64,000 nucleotides of DNA, from NCBI GenBank assembly GCA_001466705.2, contig LATX02000007.1, positions 1 to 64,000 on the forward strand, given 5' to 3'. The notes below the pieces were generated by a model. That model had not been told where the DNA came from. It ran no database searches and worked only from the letters and a program-made list of their open reading frames with translations. Made by a program: the position numbers and the translations under genes. Below are positions 1 to 10,277 of the stretch, piece by piece. Numbering within the stretch: position 1 is the stretch's first letter; each line of letters begins with the position of its first letter. Origin of the DNA: Moniliophthora roreri (taxonomy: Eukaryota > Basidiomycota > Agaricomycetes > Agaricales > Marasmiaceae).

Positions 1-966
1 ACTTTATGATTGGACCGGCGAAGAAGATCTGTGAAGAAAAGTGGCGGACGATGTCTATGTAGTCTGGATTCCGGCCTGGGTGGGAGATGAGTGCATGCCC
101 GAGGGTGGTACACATGGACCTACAAAGTGGTAGCCCAACGAATACACGATTACTTGCTCGACAGATCATCGTTGAGAATGCGTCAAATGCTGGGATCGCA
201 GTCCATTCTGTTGACCTGGGTCAGTTACTGCACTGCATATCAATAACATGGTCAACGAACCATCTTCAGGGTCAATTCGTGAATCGACACATTCCTTATA
301 ACAACATATAACTTCGTCTATCAATTCTCGTAACCGTTGCGATACGTTCGAGTTCAGAGACGTCCGAATCGCAGTGATATGATATGTTTCTTGGCAGAAC
401 AGAGGGCCGACGGTATGGCGAAGTTGAAGTAGCTGGAGAGGCACTGAGTAAAGTTACGACAGCTTAGATGAGATCGGGAATAACCTCTTCGGCTGCTTCC
501 TCCATCGAGAGAATGTCCTCAGGTGCGTTGCAGAGATCGTGAATGTGGCTGCTGGATCGAGCAAGTACGAACCATTTGCCGAGCTGAGGGTAAGTGAATA
601 GATGTCCTTCATGCTTTCAGTGAGCGAGACTAGGTCAGAACATTCACGAGAGTGAAGGTCAACGGACACACCTTGAGACATGCTCTTCTGACCGAATCTC
701 TTCCGTCAAAGCAATTCATGACGCCATTGATATATGACAGTATGAGGGAATTCAGTCCACGAGTAGGCAAGGAACGCTATGAAATTGGGAGAGACATTAG
801 GCATGAAAACGAGGAACAGAAGTCGAGTGAGCCTGACCTGAGCCCGTCTCCCACGGTCGTATAGTTCGGTAACTAGGTAAAGTAAGGGAAGGATGCAGAG
901 GACTACAGAAAATCCCATGATGACGTTGATGTATGGATGGATGAAGGGAGATGGATTTGTACCCAA
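1..966 (-). CDS. Cytochrome P450 monooxygenase, N-terminal part (runs off left edge)
   Basis: Likely a microsomal haem-thiolate monooxygenase; substrate unknown. Six exons can be read on the minus strand: 966-838, 776-672, 613-485, 432-261, 207 to about 119, and about 75-1. The first four introns are 52-61 bp with GT...AG ends and keep the frame. Exon 1 gives a hydrophobic anchor (GFSVVLCILPLLYLV) and a basic stop-transfer (DRGRRAQ). Exon 2 has the SLPTRG hinge and SYINGVMNCFDGRDSVRR. Exon 3 has LGKWFVLA and NAPEDILSMEEAAEE. Exon 4 has YHITAIRTSLN. Exon 5 has WTAIPAFDAFSTMICRASNR followed by VFVGLPLCR, a signature of basidiomycete P450s. Exon 6 has RNPDYIDIVRHF. About 230 of roughly 500 residues are present; I-helix, ExxR and Cys-haem motifs lie outside. 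The exon 5/6 join is unresolved: no canonical splice keeps frame without a 36-bp intron. An in-frame Met at residue 17 is an alternative start. Confidence 0.85.
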
Positions 967-1315
967 CTACACCGTATGCAAGGCCCGTTTTGAGGTCGGC
1001 GACAACACGGCCACGTAAAAATATCGATTCTTGTAGAATGCCGCGTGAACATCTAAAGATCACGATGGATCCATTCCAGATCAACAATGCTGTGCCTTGG
1101 AGGTGTTGTCTTTGAATCCTAAGCCTGAGTGTCAGTGCTAAAACCACACAGAACAAAGTATAAGTTCCATACGTAGCCCATGTTATTTTTCAGAAAGTAC
1201 TAGTCATCCACCCGACGACGATAGCAATCAGCGGCAACTGAGTGACAGTCTTCCCGATACGCTTGAACATCTCTCCGACGGCTTGCTCGGGTCGCCACCT
1301 TTGGTTCCCACCCAA

Positions 1316-1369
1316 AACGTCATATCTGATGGGCCAGACAGGGGACACCGGCCCATCAGATTTGACGTT
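1316..1369. repeat. Near-perfect inverted repeat (hairpin), 20-bp arms
   Basis: Arms AACGTCATATCTGATGGGCC (1316-1335) and GGCCCATCAGATTTGACGTT (1350-1369) pair except at one position, with a 14-base loop and a following T run. It lies upstream of the P450 start. It may be a small foldback or MITE relic, or a structured 5' region. No function is shown. Confidence 0.75.
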
Positions 1370-2141
1370 AAAATTTTTTTCTGGCCGCACGCGGAAACCA
1401 CCCTCGTAATTTCGATAAATTTCAGCCCACTCACCAAGTCTTCCGCGTCCTTGCCAAAGTCCCTCTGGCAGTCCAACTCGGCATTCCCCGCACCGCTGAT
1501 GTCGTCAACTTTCTAATTTTGTCGCTGTCACCGCATCGGTCTCCCGAACATCAACATCACAAATATTCATCAATAAGCGCCTCTTGACATTAAACGTCCA
1601 TCACCTCGCGCTCTCAGCCCAGCTCTACCCGTTTCCCTTTCCGGAATCATCGCCGGAACGCCAGTGAAGAAATCCACTCCCCATCTAATTGGGTAGGTGA
1701 TGATTCTCATATATCTAACATGTCCTATAGAATACTTTCAGAGCTTAAAACCCAATATCTGCATTGCAGCCACGCCCTTACTGGAGCAGACTAGTACCAC
1801 AGCGGCCAACCTTCCAAGCGTTCCAGTGGGAGCAACCTGTGAATGGCAGTACGTTCTCACCTCATTCAAGAGTTATTGTGTACTAACCCGTGCTCTCTTC
1901 ATGTCATATAGAATTTCACACCCAGATATCACTGCTGATGGCTGTGAAACTTGTCAACTTAGGCATATATTTCACCAATGAAAGTACTTGGTTGCATATT
2001 CAGCTAGTCAAGATGCACAAAAATGCATTGAGACTGCTATATGCAGGTTAATGGTATGTGAAGCGAGTCTTGTCCAAATGACTCGATCCTTAATACGGTT
2101 GAGTTAACAGCTAAATTCTCCACCCTCGCTATCAAGGTACA

Positions 2142-2384
2142 CTCATTTTTTCTCATCATCTTAGTCGATAATAAACTAATATTGTCTCGTTATTCTAGGT
2201 ATCATCTCTGCTGTTCAATGTGGGAGTGGATCTTAGTGACCATTGCGCTCTCGACTCCTTTTCACTCAGATATAGCATATGCCTCCTCTTACACCTCCCA
2301 TTCTCATTTTTTCTCATCATCTTAGTTGATGATAAACTAATATTGTCTTGTTATTCTAGGTATCATCTCTGCTGTTCAATGTGG
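2142..2384. repeat. 82-bp direct repeat, two copies
   Basis: Copies at about 2142-2223 and 2303-2384, 161 bp apart, differ at a few bases. Each holds a pyrimidine tract, ATAAACTAATATTG and a TTCTAG|GTATC junction that looks like an intron 3' end. This suggests local duplication of an intron/exon border. Confidence 0.8.
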
Positions 2385-2457
2385 CGTGCTCAATGCTCGC
2401 TTCGGCTATCTCGGAACCACACCGAAAAAACAAAGAAATATTAACCTACAATGTAAT

Positions 2458-3132
2458 TTGCGATATGAGTCGTTCATTCCTGGTATATAGCCTCAATAAA
2501 TCCCAGAATGCCCATATGTAGATTATCTCGTCAATTGAAAAGGTAAGACTTCTCGGTACCATGGTTGGCCATTCATATTGATCACAGAATCTACAAACAA
2601 CCTGCTGTTGAAACAGTCTCATGTTACCCTTGGTGCAAGCATCGCTAGGGGCACTCGGAAGCAGTGGTATTTGCTCAAATATATTGATGACAGTCTCCCC
2701 ATGTGTGTATGAGCTATCCAGAGCGATAGATGTTGAACGAGAGTCAAAATGTTCACTGTGGTGATGCATAGTGATTCAGTGTGGTGATGAATCTATTTGA
2801 CATAGCAACATTTGCCCTGCATAGCAAACTATATTCTGATTGCTCATAAGATTTTCGTGAACATTTTCAACGGTTGTTCAATGAAACACAATGTGCTGGG
2901 GATTTGACATAGAGCAAGACAAGTAAAATANTTGCAATATGAGTCGTTCATTCCTGGTATATAGCCTCAATAAATCCCAGAATGCCCATATGTAGATTAT
3001 CTTGTCAATTGAAAAGGTAAGACTTCTCAGTACCATGGTTGGCCATTCATATTGATCACGGAATCTACAAACAACCTGCTGTTGAAACAGTCTCATGTTA
3101 CTCTTGGTGCAAGCATCGCTAGGGGCACTCAG
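2458..3132. repeat. 200-bp direct repeat, two copies flanking an N
   Basis: 2458-2658 and 2932-3132 are nearly identical. The second copy starts right after the N at 2931 and is cut by the LTR starting at 3133. The first copy continues into unrelated sequence. The arrangement fits either a local duplication or two reads of one locus joined at an assembly gap. Confidence 0.8.
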
Positions 3133-3756
3133 TGTCACGTTACTTGCGCAGCAACGACAACAACTCAACACCGCTATGACGTAGCGGCGCTAAATTGACA
3201 AAAGAGACAAGTTCGAGTTTGAGTTCCTTAGCTCGCGCTAAAGTTCTCAGAGTTCGGTCGAGATGAGCAAGATGTCCAAAGAGTTAACTAGGTCAAGCTG
3301 AGGTAGCTTAGACCTGCAAACTATCTACTTATACAACGATTGTAGTCTACTAGTTGCATACAAACTGCTAGTACGACATCGTTTGTTTAGTAAACAGAAT
3401 GTCCCTTTGTCGTCATAATAATTAGGAATGTGACATCAGAAGTGATGTCGAGGAAGCAAAAATAAATATAATGATACAATAGCCGACGTCAGAAATGACA
3501 TCGGATCATAAATAGAAAAGGAAAGAAAGTAATAGAATAATGATATCATACTGATGTCGCAGATGACATAGTGATGACATCTTAAATAGAAAGGAAGGCA
3601 TGTAGTCGGGAAAGGGAGCTGGGAATGTGGATGTGTCCAGATGTCAATGAGAAGCATAGGTAGAAAAGAGAAAACTAGCGCTTGAGAGCGCTAAAGTGTC
3701 AAAGCAAAAGAATAAGAAAAGAGAAAAAGATCGTCTGTACTTGTCCGACTGTAACA
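3133..3756 (-). repeat. LTR of element A-left (624 bp)
   Basis: Starts TGTCACGTTACTTG and ends ACTGTAACA, next to a purine tract (ACAGGGGTAA on the minus strand). It contains AGGTCAAGCTG, the complement of the predicted RNA start shared by all gypsy LTRs here. It interrupts the second copy of the 2458-3132 repeat. Confidence 0.85.
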
Positions 3757-3779
3757 TTACCCCTGTCTTACCTTCGAAC

Positions 3780-4745
3780 TTACACGTTCGAAACGATTGG
3801 CTGTCCCTCTACTAACCATTCTCCTCCCCACTGCGCTTCTCTTACCACTGTTTCTCTGTCCAGCCGCCTAAAAATCCTTGGTCCTTCTGGAGAACCCATA
3901 TCGACGATGATCCCGTCCCCTAACGGTGGATCTTGCGGTCTCTCACTGTTCTCCATTCCCGTAGTCGGCATCGTCCCATGTGGTATCATTTCTCCAATCG
4001 TCGTCAAGAGTCGATGTACCGCCGGTATCGTTTCGTCCCGTAGTTCTCGCAGACCTTCTTCTGTCCCTACAATGTCCAGGGAGATGGCCAGCTTTATGAG
4101 TGTTGCAAACCGGGCAGACATAGTCCAGACAGTCGACGGCGCAGTGTTCTCCCAGTTTACACACAGGACACTCAATTCTTGGTGGACCTCGTTGAGCAAC
4201 GCCGTAGTATGCGTTGTAGGATTGTTTGATCTGAGTTCGGTTTGCGAATCCCTGTCTTCCGCTTCCGCGTCCTCGTCATCCCACACCGATACGATAGGGA
4301 CGTTGGGTGTCTGGGTTGATTGGGACAATGGGGGAGGGGAGGCGTAAGGGGTCCGGGAGTTCTGGAGAAAGCCTTGCTGCGTTGTATGTCTTTCTGGAAG
4401 GTTCGGTCGCATAGGAAGGGGTGGTGGAGAGTTCATGGCTGGGAGACATTGCGGGCGGGGTGGTAGGAGGGGAGACGATAGGGAATTCTGTGGCTCTTCC
4501 GCTGGTGTCGGAGACATCTGAGTCATCGTCTCGGGTGTCGTCTGTAATGGGGAATGAATTGGGGTAGAGAAGGGTTCGCTCGTTGGGAGGTAGGGCGCCG
4601 ACGGCTCCCAAGGGCGTGCGACTTGTTCTGGAAGTGGATGCGTCCATCCGCTCGGGTAGTTCGGTCTGGGGGATATTGGGGGAAGGGATTGATGTGATGG
4701 CTCGCTGTCGGAGTTGGAGGAGGTGCTGCCCTTTGGAGATTTCAC
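3780..4745 (-). CDS. ORF4 of element A-left (post-pol, +1 frame over ORF3)
   Basis: Open for about 320 codons and lies in the +1 frame relative to ORF3, overlapping it over 3943-4745. The first half is Ser/Pro-rich. Then come an acidic SVWDDED patch, a helical stretch (LSVLCVNWENTAP ... GTEEGLRELRDETIPAVHRL) and a C-terminal block with IIVDMGSPEGPRIFRR and GEWLVEGQPI. Element D keeps the end block (EGPRYFYR, GEWLHMGQPI). B and C keep the helical stretch and FLF[IV]G[TS]DP. The true start is not defined; it could be a frameshift or splice product of ORF3. No known family recognised. Confidence 0.55.
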   Translation of the reverse strand: MKSPKGSTSSNSDSEPSHQSLPPISPRPNYPSGWTHPLPEQVARPWEPSAPYLPTSEPFSTPIHSPLQTTPETMTQMSPTPAEEPQNSLSSPLLPPRPQCLPAMNSPPPLPMRPNLPERHTTQQGFLQNSRTPYASPPPLSQSTQTPNVPIVSVWDDEDAEAEDRDSQTELRSNNPTTHTTALLNEVHQELSVLCVNWENTAPSTVWTMSARFATLIKLAISLDIVGTEEGLRELRDETIPAVHRLLTTIGEMIPHGTMPTTGMENSERPQDPPLGDGIIVDMGSPEGPRIFRRLDRETVVREAQWGGEWLVEGQPIVSNV

Positions 4746-5244
4746 TTGCTCGCTTGAGTCCTCTTCGATGGGTGATAGCCTTCCTAATGAAGGCTGGGTC
4801 GTTGGGTTTGACGTCGTCGTCCGTAGCGAAGTGATCTCCGTCGGGATCTGTGTCTGGAAGAACTACATGAAGCGGTAAGTTTGCGATATCAAGAGCTGGA
4901 GGTGGTACCACTATAGCCCCAGTTATAGTGAAAGTTTCGTCGTCGGTGATTTGTTGGGCCAACTGGCCCATGTGTCTGTCTACTCTCGTCATGTTCTCCA
5001 TCATTTGCCGTCTTTGTGCTCTAAGGAAGATAAGACTCCCATAGATGGCTCGGTTCCTTTCGCTAGAGGCGTTGATCGCAGTCGCCAATTCCTCTTCGTA
5101 ATGTTCGCTGTTCATAAGGTAGAGAAGTTCGAACGTCGAGGGATGGAAAGGTTCGGTGTGGATGGTATCGTTTGGGAGAACTTGAACTGGAGGATTGAAA
5201 GGAGGTACGCCAGTTCGGACGGAAGGGTTGGTATAAGAAGACAT
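3943..5244 (-). pseudogene. ORF3 of element A-left: double zinc-knuckle protein, one in-frame TGA
   Basis: Starts 20 bases after the pol stop. The N-terminal half is soluble and helical (PSTFELLYLMNSEHYEEEL). A Pro-rich stretch follows, then TGA at 4276-4278. Past it the same frame continues with QIKQSYNAYYGV, knuckle 1 CPVCKLGEHCAVDC (4170-4129, CX2CX4HX4C), LDYV, and knuckle 2 CPVCNTHKAGHLPGHC (4116-4069, CX2CX6HX4C). The tail is Arg-rich, then acidic, ending WDDADYGNGEQ and stop at 3943. The knuckles imply nucleic-acid binding. The other copies have no stop at the 4276 position, so here it looks like a lesion rather than a signal. Distinct from Gag, which has its own single knuckle. Confidence 0.65.
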
Positions 5245-5264
5245 GTTTCGGTTGGGGTGATGGT

Positions 5265-8200
5265 TTAACGCAAATTGTGCTTGATTTTATACTCCAGGTA
5301 TAACTCCATAGAATGCTTTAGCCCAGCTGGCTTTAGCCATTGATTATGCGAGGAATCGTACCCTTTCCAGGAAACAAGATATTCTTTTGGAGGTTGGTTC
5401 TTCCTTTTTGGTCTGTGTCCGATGATGGCTTCGACTTCGTATTCTTCTTGACCTTCGACTATATCTGGGGGTGGTTCTAGAAAGTTGGGTCCGTGGACGT
5501 CGGTTTCCTTGAATGGCGATAAAAGACCAGCGTGGAAAACAGGGTGAATTCTCCATTGGAATGGTAGTTTCAATCTGTACGTTACGGGTCCTAGGACTTC
5601 TGTGATTTCGAAAGGTCCTTCGCGTTTCGGGGATAGTTTAGGAGAGGGATATCCCAAGAATAGGTTCTTTCCTTCTAACCAGACTTTCTGACCCTTCTTG
5701 AACTTGTCTAGATCTCTTCCACTTCTCTCTTTCACCCTTCTTGCTGCAATGTCTAATAGAGCCGAAGTTTCTTCTCTTAACTTCTTTAATTCAGCTACTC
5801 TTTTCTCCACGGAAGGAACAGTTGTCTTTTCGAAGACAGTAGGGAGAGGTCGAGGGTGGTATCCCATCATGAGGTAAAAAGGGGAGTTTTTTGTAACTGA
5901 ATGTGTCTGGGTGTTGTGTGCAAATTCGGCAAAGTGAAGGAGCTCTTTCCATTTCGTTTGTTCTTTGGCGCAAAAGAACCGAAGGAAGATTTCTACTTCT
6001 TGATTGACTCTTTCAGTCTCTCCGTCCGTCTGAGGATGATAGGCGGTACTTAGCATTTGCTTTATTCCCAATAATTTTCCCATTTCTTTGAAGACTTCGG
6101 CTGCAAATCTCGGATCTCTGTCCGAAATAATCTTGTCGGGTAATCCAAAACGCTTGTAGACATGTTGAAAAAGTAGTTCGGCTGTGTCTGTGGCATCGAT
6201 CTTCTTGTGGCATGGAATGAAAATCACCCCCTTCGTAGCCGCATGGTCGACCACGACCAATATGGAATCACATTCCGCTATTCTGGGTAGATCTGTGATC
6301 AAATCCATTGATATGATTTGAAATGGTAACACATCTTTATGTCCGCCAATTGGTTGTATAGGTGTTCGCGTTGGATGTGTGTTCACCTTCATTTGTTGGC
6401 ATGCAGCGCACCCATCAACAAATGATTTGATGAATCTTGTCATTCCTGGCCACCAGTAATCTCTTTGCACTTGATCTATTGTATTCCATTGTCCAGGGTG
6501 TCCGTGAGGTAAGGCTTCATGAATTGTTTTCGTGATTAGCCTTCGTAACGTTGGGTCGTTTGGAACATAGATCCTGTCCTTGTAAAACAATAGCTTTCCT
6601 TCCATCTGCCAGTCTTGTAAAGATGATTTGATTGGCGGTGTCCCTTTTTCCAAGAGACTTTCTATTGTCATTTGCAGGAATTCATCACTTGGCAACGCTT
6701 TTTCCAATATGGTTTTGAGTTCTGTATCGATCACGTTAACGAATAACTTATCTGGTAACATGACGGTGTCTTCATTGTCGTTTTCCTCTTCGTCGATTAG
6801 GTCCGGCCGTCGTGAGAGAGCATCCGATTGTACCATTTTCGTTCCTGGGACATGTACCAAGCGAAGGTCGAACTGAGTCAAGTATAGACTCAGCCTAGCT
6901 TGTCGTCGATTCAGCTTCTGTGCGGTTCGAAAATAAGTCAGGTTCTTGTGATCAGATAGAACCGTCACCGGGTGAGCTCCTCCTAGGAGGTAGTGTTCCC
7001 AGGCTTTCAACGCATTCGTGATAGCCAACAGCTCGCGGTCATAGATTTCGTAGTTTCGTTCGGTTGCAGTGAACGCGTGCGAAATGTATCCACATGGATG
7101 CAGCTCGCCATCGGGACCTTGTTGCTTCAGTACCACTCCCGTGGCCCATTTCGAGGCGTCTGCTTCGATTATGAATGGCTTTTCATCATCCGGCATTTGT
7201 AAGATTGGTCGTTGTAGGAATTTTGCCTTGAGAACATTGAAGGCAATGTCTCGTGTTTTCGTCCATTCGAATTTCACATTCTTCTTCGTCAACTCATGTA
7301 GAGGTCGTGCCAATTCCGCATATTTTCCTATGAACTTGCGATAAAAGTTCGCGAATCCGAGGAACGATCGCACACCTTTAATTGTTTTGGGTGCTTCCCA
7401 ATCTTTTATTCCCGCTAGTTTTGTTTCGTCCATCGAGATGTGTCCGGGTGTGATGATCATTCCCAAAAACAGTGTTTTCGTGACTTCGAATTCACATTTT
7501 TCCGGTTTGAGATACAGATCGTTTTCTCGTAATCGTTCCAAGACGTGTTTCGTGCGAAGTCGATGGATGTTGATTTCGTCAGAGAATATCAAGATATCAT
7601 TCATATAGACCACGCACCAACCCTCATCGATGAAGTCTTTGAGGATATCGTTCATGAATGCTTGAAACATTGCCGGAGAGTTCGTTAATCCGAAGAACAT
7701 AACTGTGGGTTCAAACAGGCCTTGTGGTGTTTTGAATGCTGCTTTCCATTGGTCTCCATCTTTGATCCGGATGTTGTTATAGCCGTTTCGAAGATCCAGT
7801 TTCGTAAGAACTCTAGCCGTTTTTAGTTTGTCCACTAGATCCGTGACCAATGGTAGAGGGTATCGGTTTTTTATTGTTCCGTTATTCAGATCTCGATAGT
7901 CCTGACAGGGTCGCAACGCTCCGGCTTCTTTCTTAGCTACAAAGAAGAAAGGGGATGCCATCGGGGATTTCGAGGGTCGAATATATCCTTTTCGTAAATT
8001 TTCGTCCAGGAACTTGTCTTGTTCAACCCGCTCTTTCGGTGATAAAGAGTAGATTTTACAATCTCGTGGTTTGAAATCCGGTTTGAGGTCGATTGCGTGA
8101 TCATATGGTCGGGAAGGTGGAAATTGTTCGGCCTTCTTCTTCTCGAATCGATCCATGTAGTCGGAAAGATAGACGGGAAGAAGTTCTTCTAGTGATTTCG

Positions 8201-8518
8201 CCTTGACCTCGTGAGCCTGTGCCAGTACCTGAGAAGTGGATAACTTAGCGTTGATTCGGATTTCATCGCTGTCTTCTTCTCCTTTGATAAAAGATCGAAT
8301 CAGGATTTCGTCGTCTTCGACTTTGTCTAGTATTCCTGTGCTCAAATCTTTGGTTTCGTCGAGGATTCCGATAAATGGTTTCACCGGCCGTTTGATTGTG
8401 ACTTTTCGTTTTGGTCGAAAATGGACTACTCCTGTGACCCAATCGATGTCTGGGTTATGATCTTGAAGCCATGGTAGTCCCAAAATAACTCTCTCCGGTC
8501 CTAATCCCGAGATCAATA
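5265..8518 (-). CDS. pol: Pol of element A-left: RT, RNase H, integrase, chromodomain (5' end lost at the N)
   Basis: Open for about 1,080 codons from the N to a stop at 5265. Order: end of protease (LISGLGPERV), reverse transcriptase, RNase H ([26 protein letters not shown]), integrase zinc domain (HGHPGQWNT ... CAACQ), catalytic core with D (MDLITDL), D (ISDRDPRF) and E (TDGETERVN) at D-D35-E spacing, then a C-terminal chromodomain (YEVEAIIGHR ... EYLVSWKGYDSSHNQW). The RT active site reads YMND instead of YMDD, which should abolish activity. It lacks its gag and protease start because the sequence jumps at 8519. Chromodomain placement makes this a chromovirus. Confidence 0.9.
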
Positions 8519-8519
8519 N

Positions 8520-10276
8520 GTCGTCGTGAGAGGGCATCCGATTGTACCATTTTCGTTCCTGGGACATGCACCAAGCGAAGGTCGAACTGAGTCAAGTATA
8601 GACTCAGTCTAGCTTGTCATCAGTTCAGCTTCTGTGCGGTTCGAAAATAAGTCAGGTTCTTGTGATCAGATAGAACCGTCACCGGGTGAGCTCCTCCTAG
8701 GAGGTAGTGTTCCCAGGCTTTCAACGCATTCGTGATCGCCAACAGTTCACGGTCGTAGATTTCGTAGTTTCGTTCCGTTGGAGTGAATGCGTGTGAAATG
8801 TATCCGCATGGATGCAACTCGCCATCGGAACCCTGTTGTTTCAATACCGCTCCCGTGGCCCATTTCGACGCGTCTGCTTCGATTATGAATGGCTTATCAT
8901 CATCCGGCATCTGCAAGATTGGTCGTTGTAGAAATTTTGCTTTCAGAACATTGAAGGCAATGTCCTGCAATTTCGTCCATTCGAATTTCGTGTTCTTTTT
9001 TGTCAAGTCATGCAGAGGTCGTGCCAATTCCGCGTATTTCCCTATGAACTTGCGATAGAAATTCGCGAATCCAAGGAATGATCGCACACCTTTAATTGTT
9101 TTGGGTGCTTCCCAATCTTTTATTCCCGCTAGTTTTGTTTCGTCCATCGAGATGTGTCCGGGTGTGATGATCATTCCCAAAAACAGTGTTTTCGTGACTT
9201 CGAATTCACATTTTTCCGGTTTGAGATACAGATCGTTTTCTCGTAATCGTTCCAAGACGTGTTTCGTGCGAAGTCGATGGATGTTGATTTCGTCAGAGAA
9301 TATCAAGATATCATTCATATAGACCACGCACCAACCCTCATCGATGAAGTCTTTGAGGATATCGTTCATGAATGCTTGAAACATTGCCGGAGAGTTCGTT
9401 AATCCGAAGAACATAACTGTGGGTTCAAACAGGCCTTGTGGTGTTTTGAATGCTGCTTTCCATTGGTCTCCATCTTTGATCCGGATGTTGTTATAGCCGT
9501 TTCGAAGATCCAGTTTCGTAAGAACTCTAGCCGTTTTTAGTTTGTCCACTAGATCCGTGACCAATGGTAGAGGGTATCGGTTTTTTATTGTTCCGTTATT
9601 CAGATCTCGATAGTCCTGACAGGGTCGCAACGCTCCGGCTTCTTTCTTAGCTACAAAGAAGAAAGGGGATGCCATCGGGGATTTCGAGGGTCGAATATAT
9701 CCTTTTCGTAAATTTTCGTCCAGGAACTTGTCTTGTTCAACCCGCTCTTTCGGTGATAAAGAGTAGATTTTACAATCTCGTGGTTTGAAATCCGGTTTGA
9801 GGTCGATTGCGTGATCATATGGTCGGGAAGGTGGAAATTGTTCGGCCTTCTTCTTCTCGAATCGATCCATGTAGTCGGAAAGATAGACGGGAAGAAGTTC
9901 TTCTAGTGATTTCGCCTTGACCTCGTGAGCCTGTGCCAGTACCTGAGAAGTGGATAACTTAGCGTTGATTCGGATTTCATCGCTGTCTTCTTCTCCTTTG
10001 ATAAAAGATCGAATCAGGATTTCGTCGTCTTCGACTTTGTCTAGTATTCCTGTGCTCAAATCTTTGGTTTCGTCGAGGATTCCGATAAATGGTTTCACCG
10101 GCCGTTTGATTGTGACTTTTCGTTTTGGTCGAAAATGGACTACTCCTGTGACCCAATCGATGTCTGGGTTATGATCTTGAAGCCATGGTAGTCCCAAAAT
10201 AACTCTCTCCGGTCCTAATCCCGAGATCAATAAAGTTTCCTTCATCGATTTATCTCCGATTGTGATATCGATTGTG
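8520..10276 (-). pseudogene. pol: Pol fragment of element A-right: protease end, RT, RNase H
   Basis: Repeats the protease-end to RNase H region of the neighbouring pol, with long identical stretches (about 9100-10230 against 7390-8518) and more differences nearer 8620-9090. It runs from METLLISG-type sequence near 10245 to KLN, where two Arg CGA codons of the other copy are TGA TGA (about 8618-8623). It then continues [19 protein letters not shown] to SDALSRR and ends at the N. It shares the YMND substitution. Integrase and chromodomain are missing on this side of the N. Confidence 0.85.
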
Positions 10277-10277
10277 N

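Larger units (their letters stand above)
967..2445. other. Unassigned DNA, possible intron-bearing plus-strand gene
   Basis: No recognisable protein. Several plus-strand GT...AG pairs resemble short introns (for example a donor GTACGT near 1850 with acceptor CATATAG near 1911, and a donor near 2136 with acceptor TTCTAG near 2198). Between them are open stretches such as one reading EYFQSLKPNICIAATPLLEQ from about 1733. I could not join exons into one consistent frame, so this may be a decayed or rapidly evolving gene, or chance. The first part (967-1530) would hold the P450 promoter. Confidence 0.25.

Noticed and set aside
166..1156. A decayed STE3-like pheromone receptor on the minus strand
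   Set aside because: Hydrophobic stretches looked receptor-like at first, but joining GT-AG exons gives a continuous P450 N-terminus with clear motifs.
1350..1380. Rho-independent terminator (hairpin plus T run)
   Set aside because: The window is eukaryotic, with spliceosomal introns; such a terminator has no meaning here.
4276..4278. TGA in ORF3 as a programmed readthrough site
   Set aside because: B, C and D have stops at other places and none at this one, so it looks like random decay.
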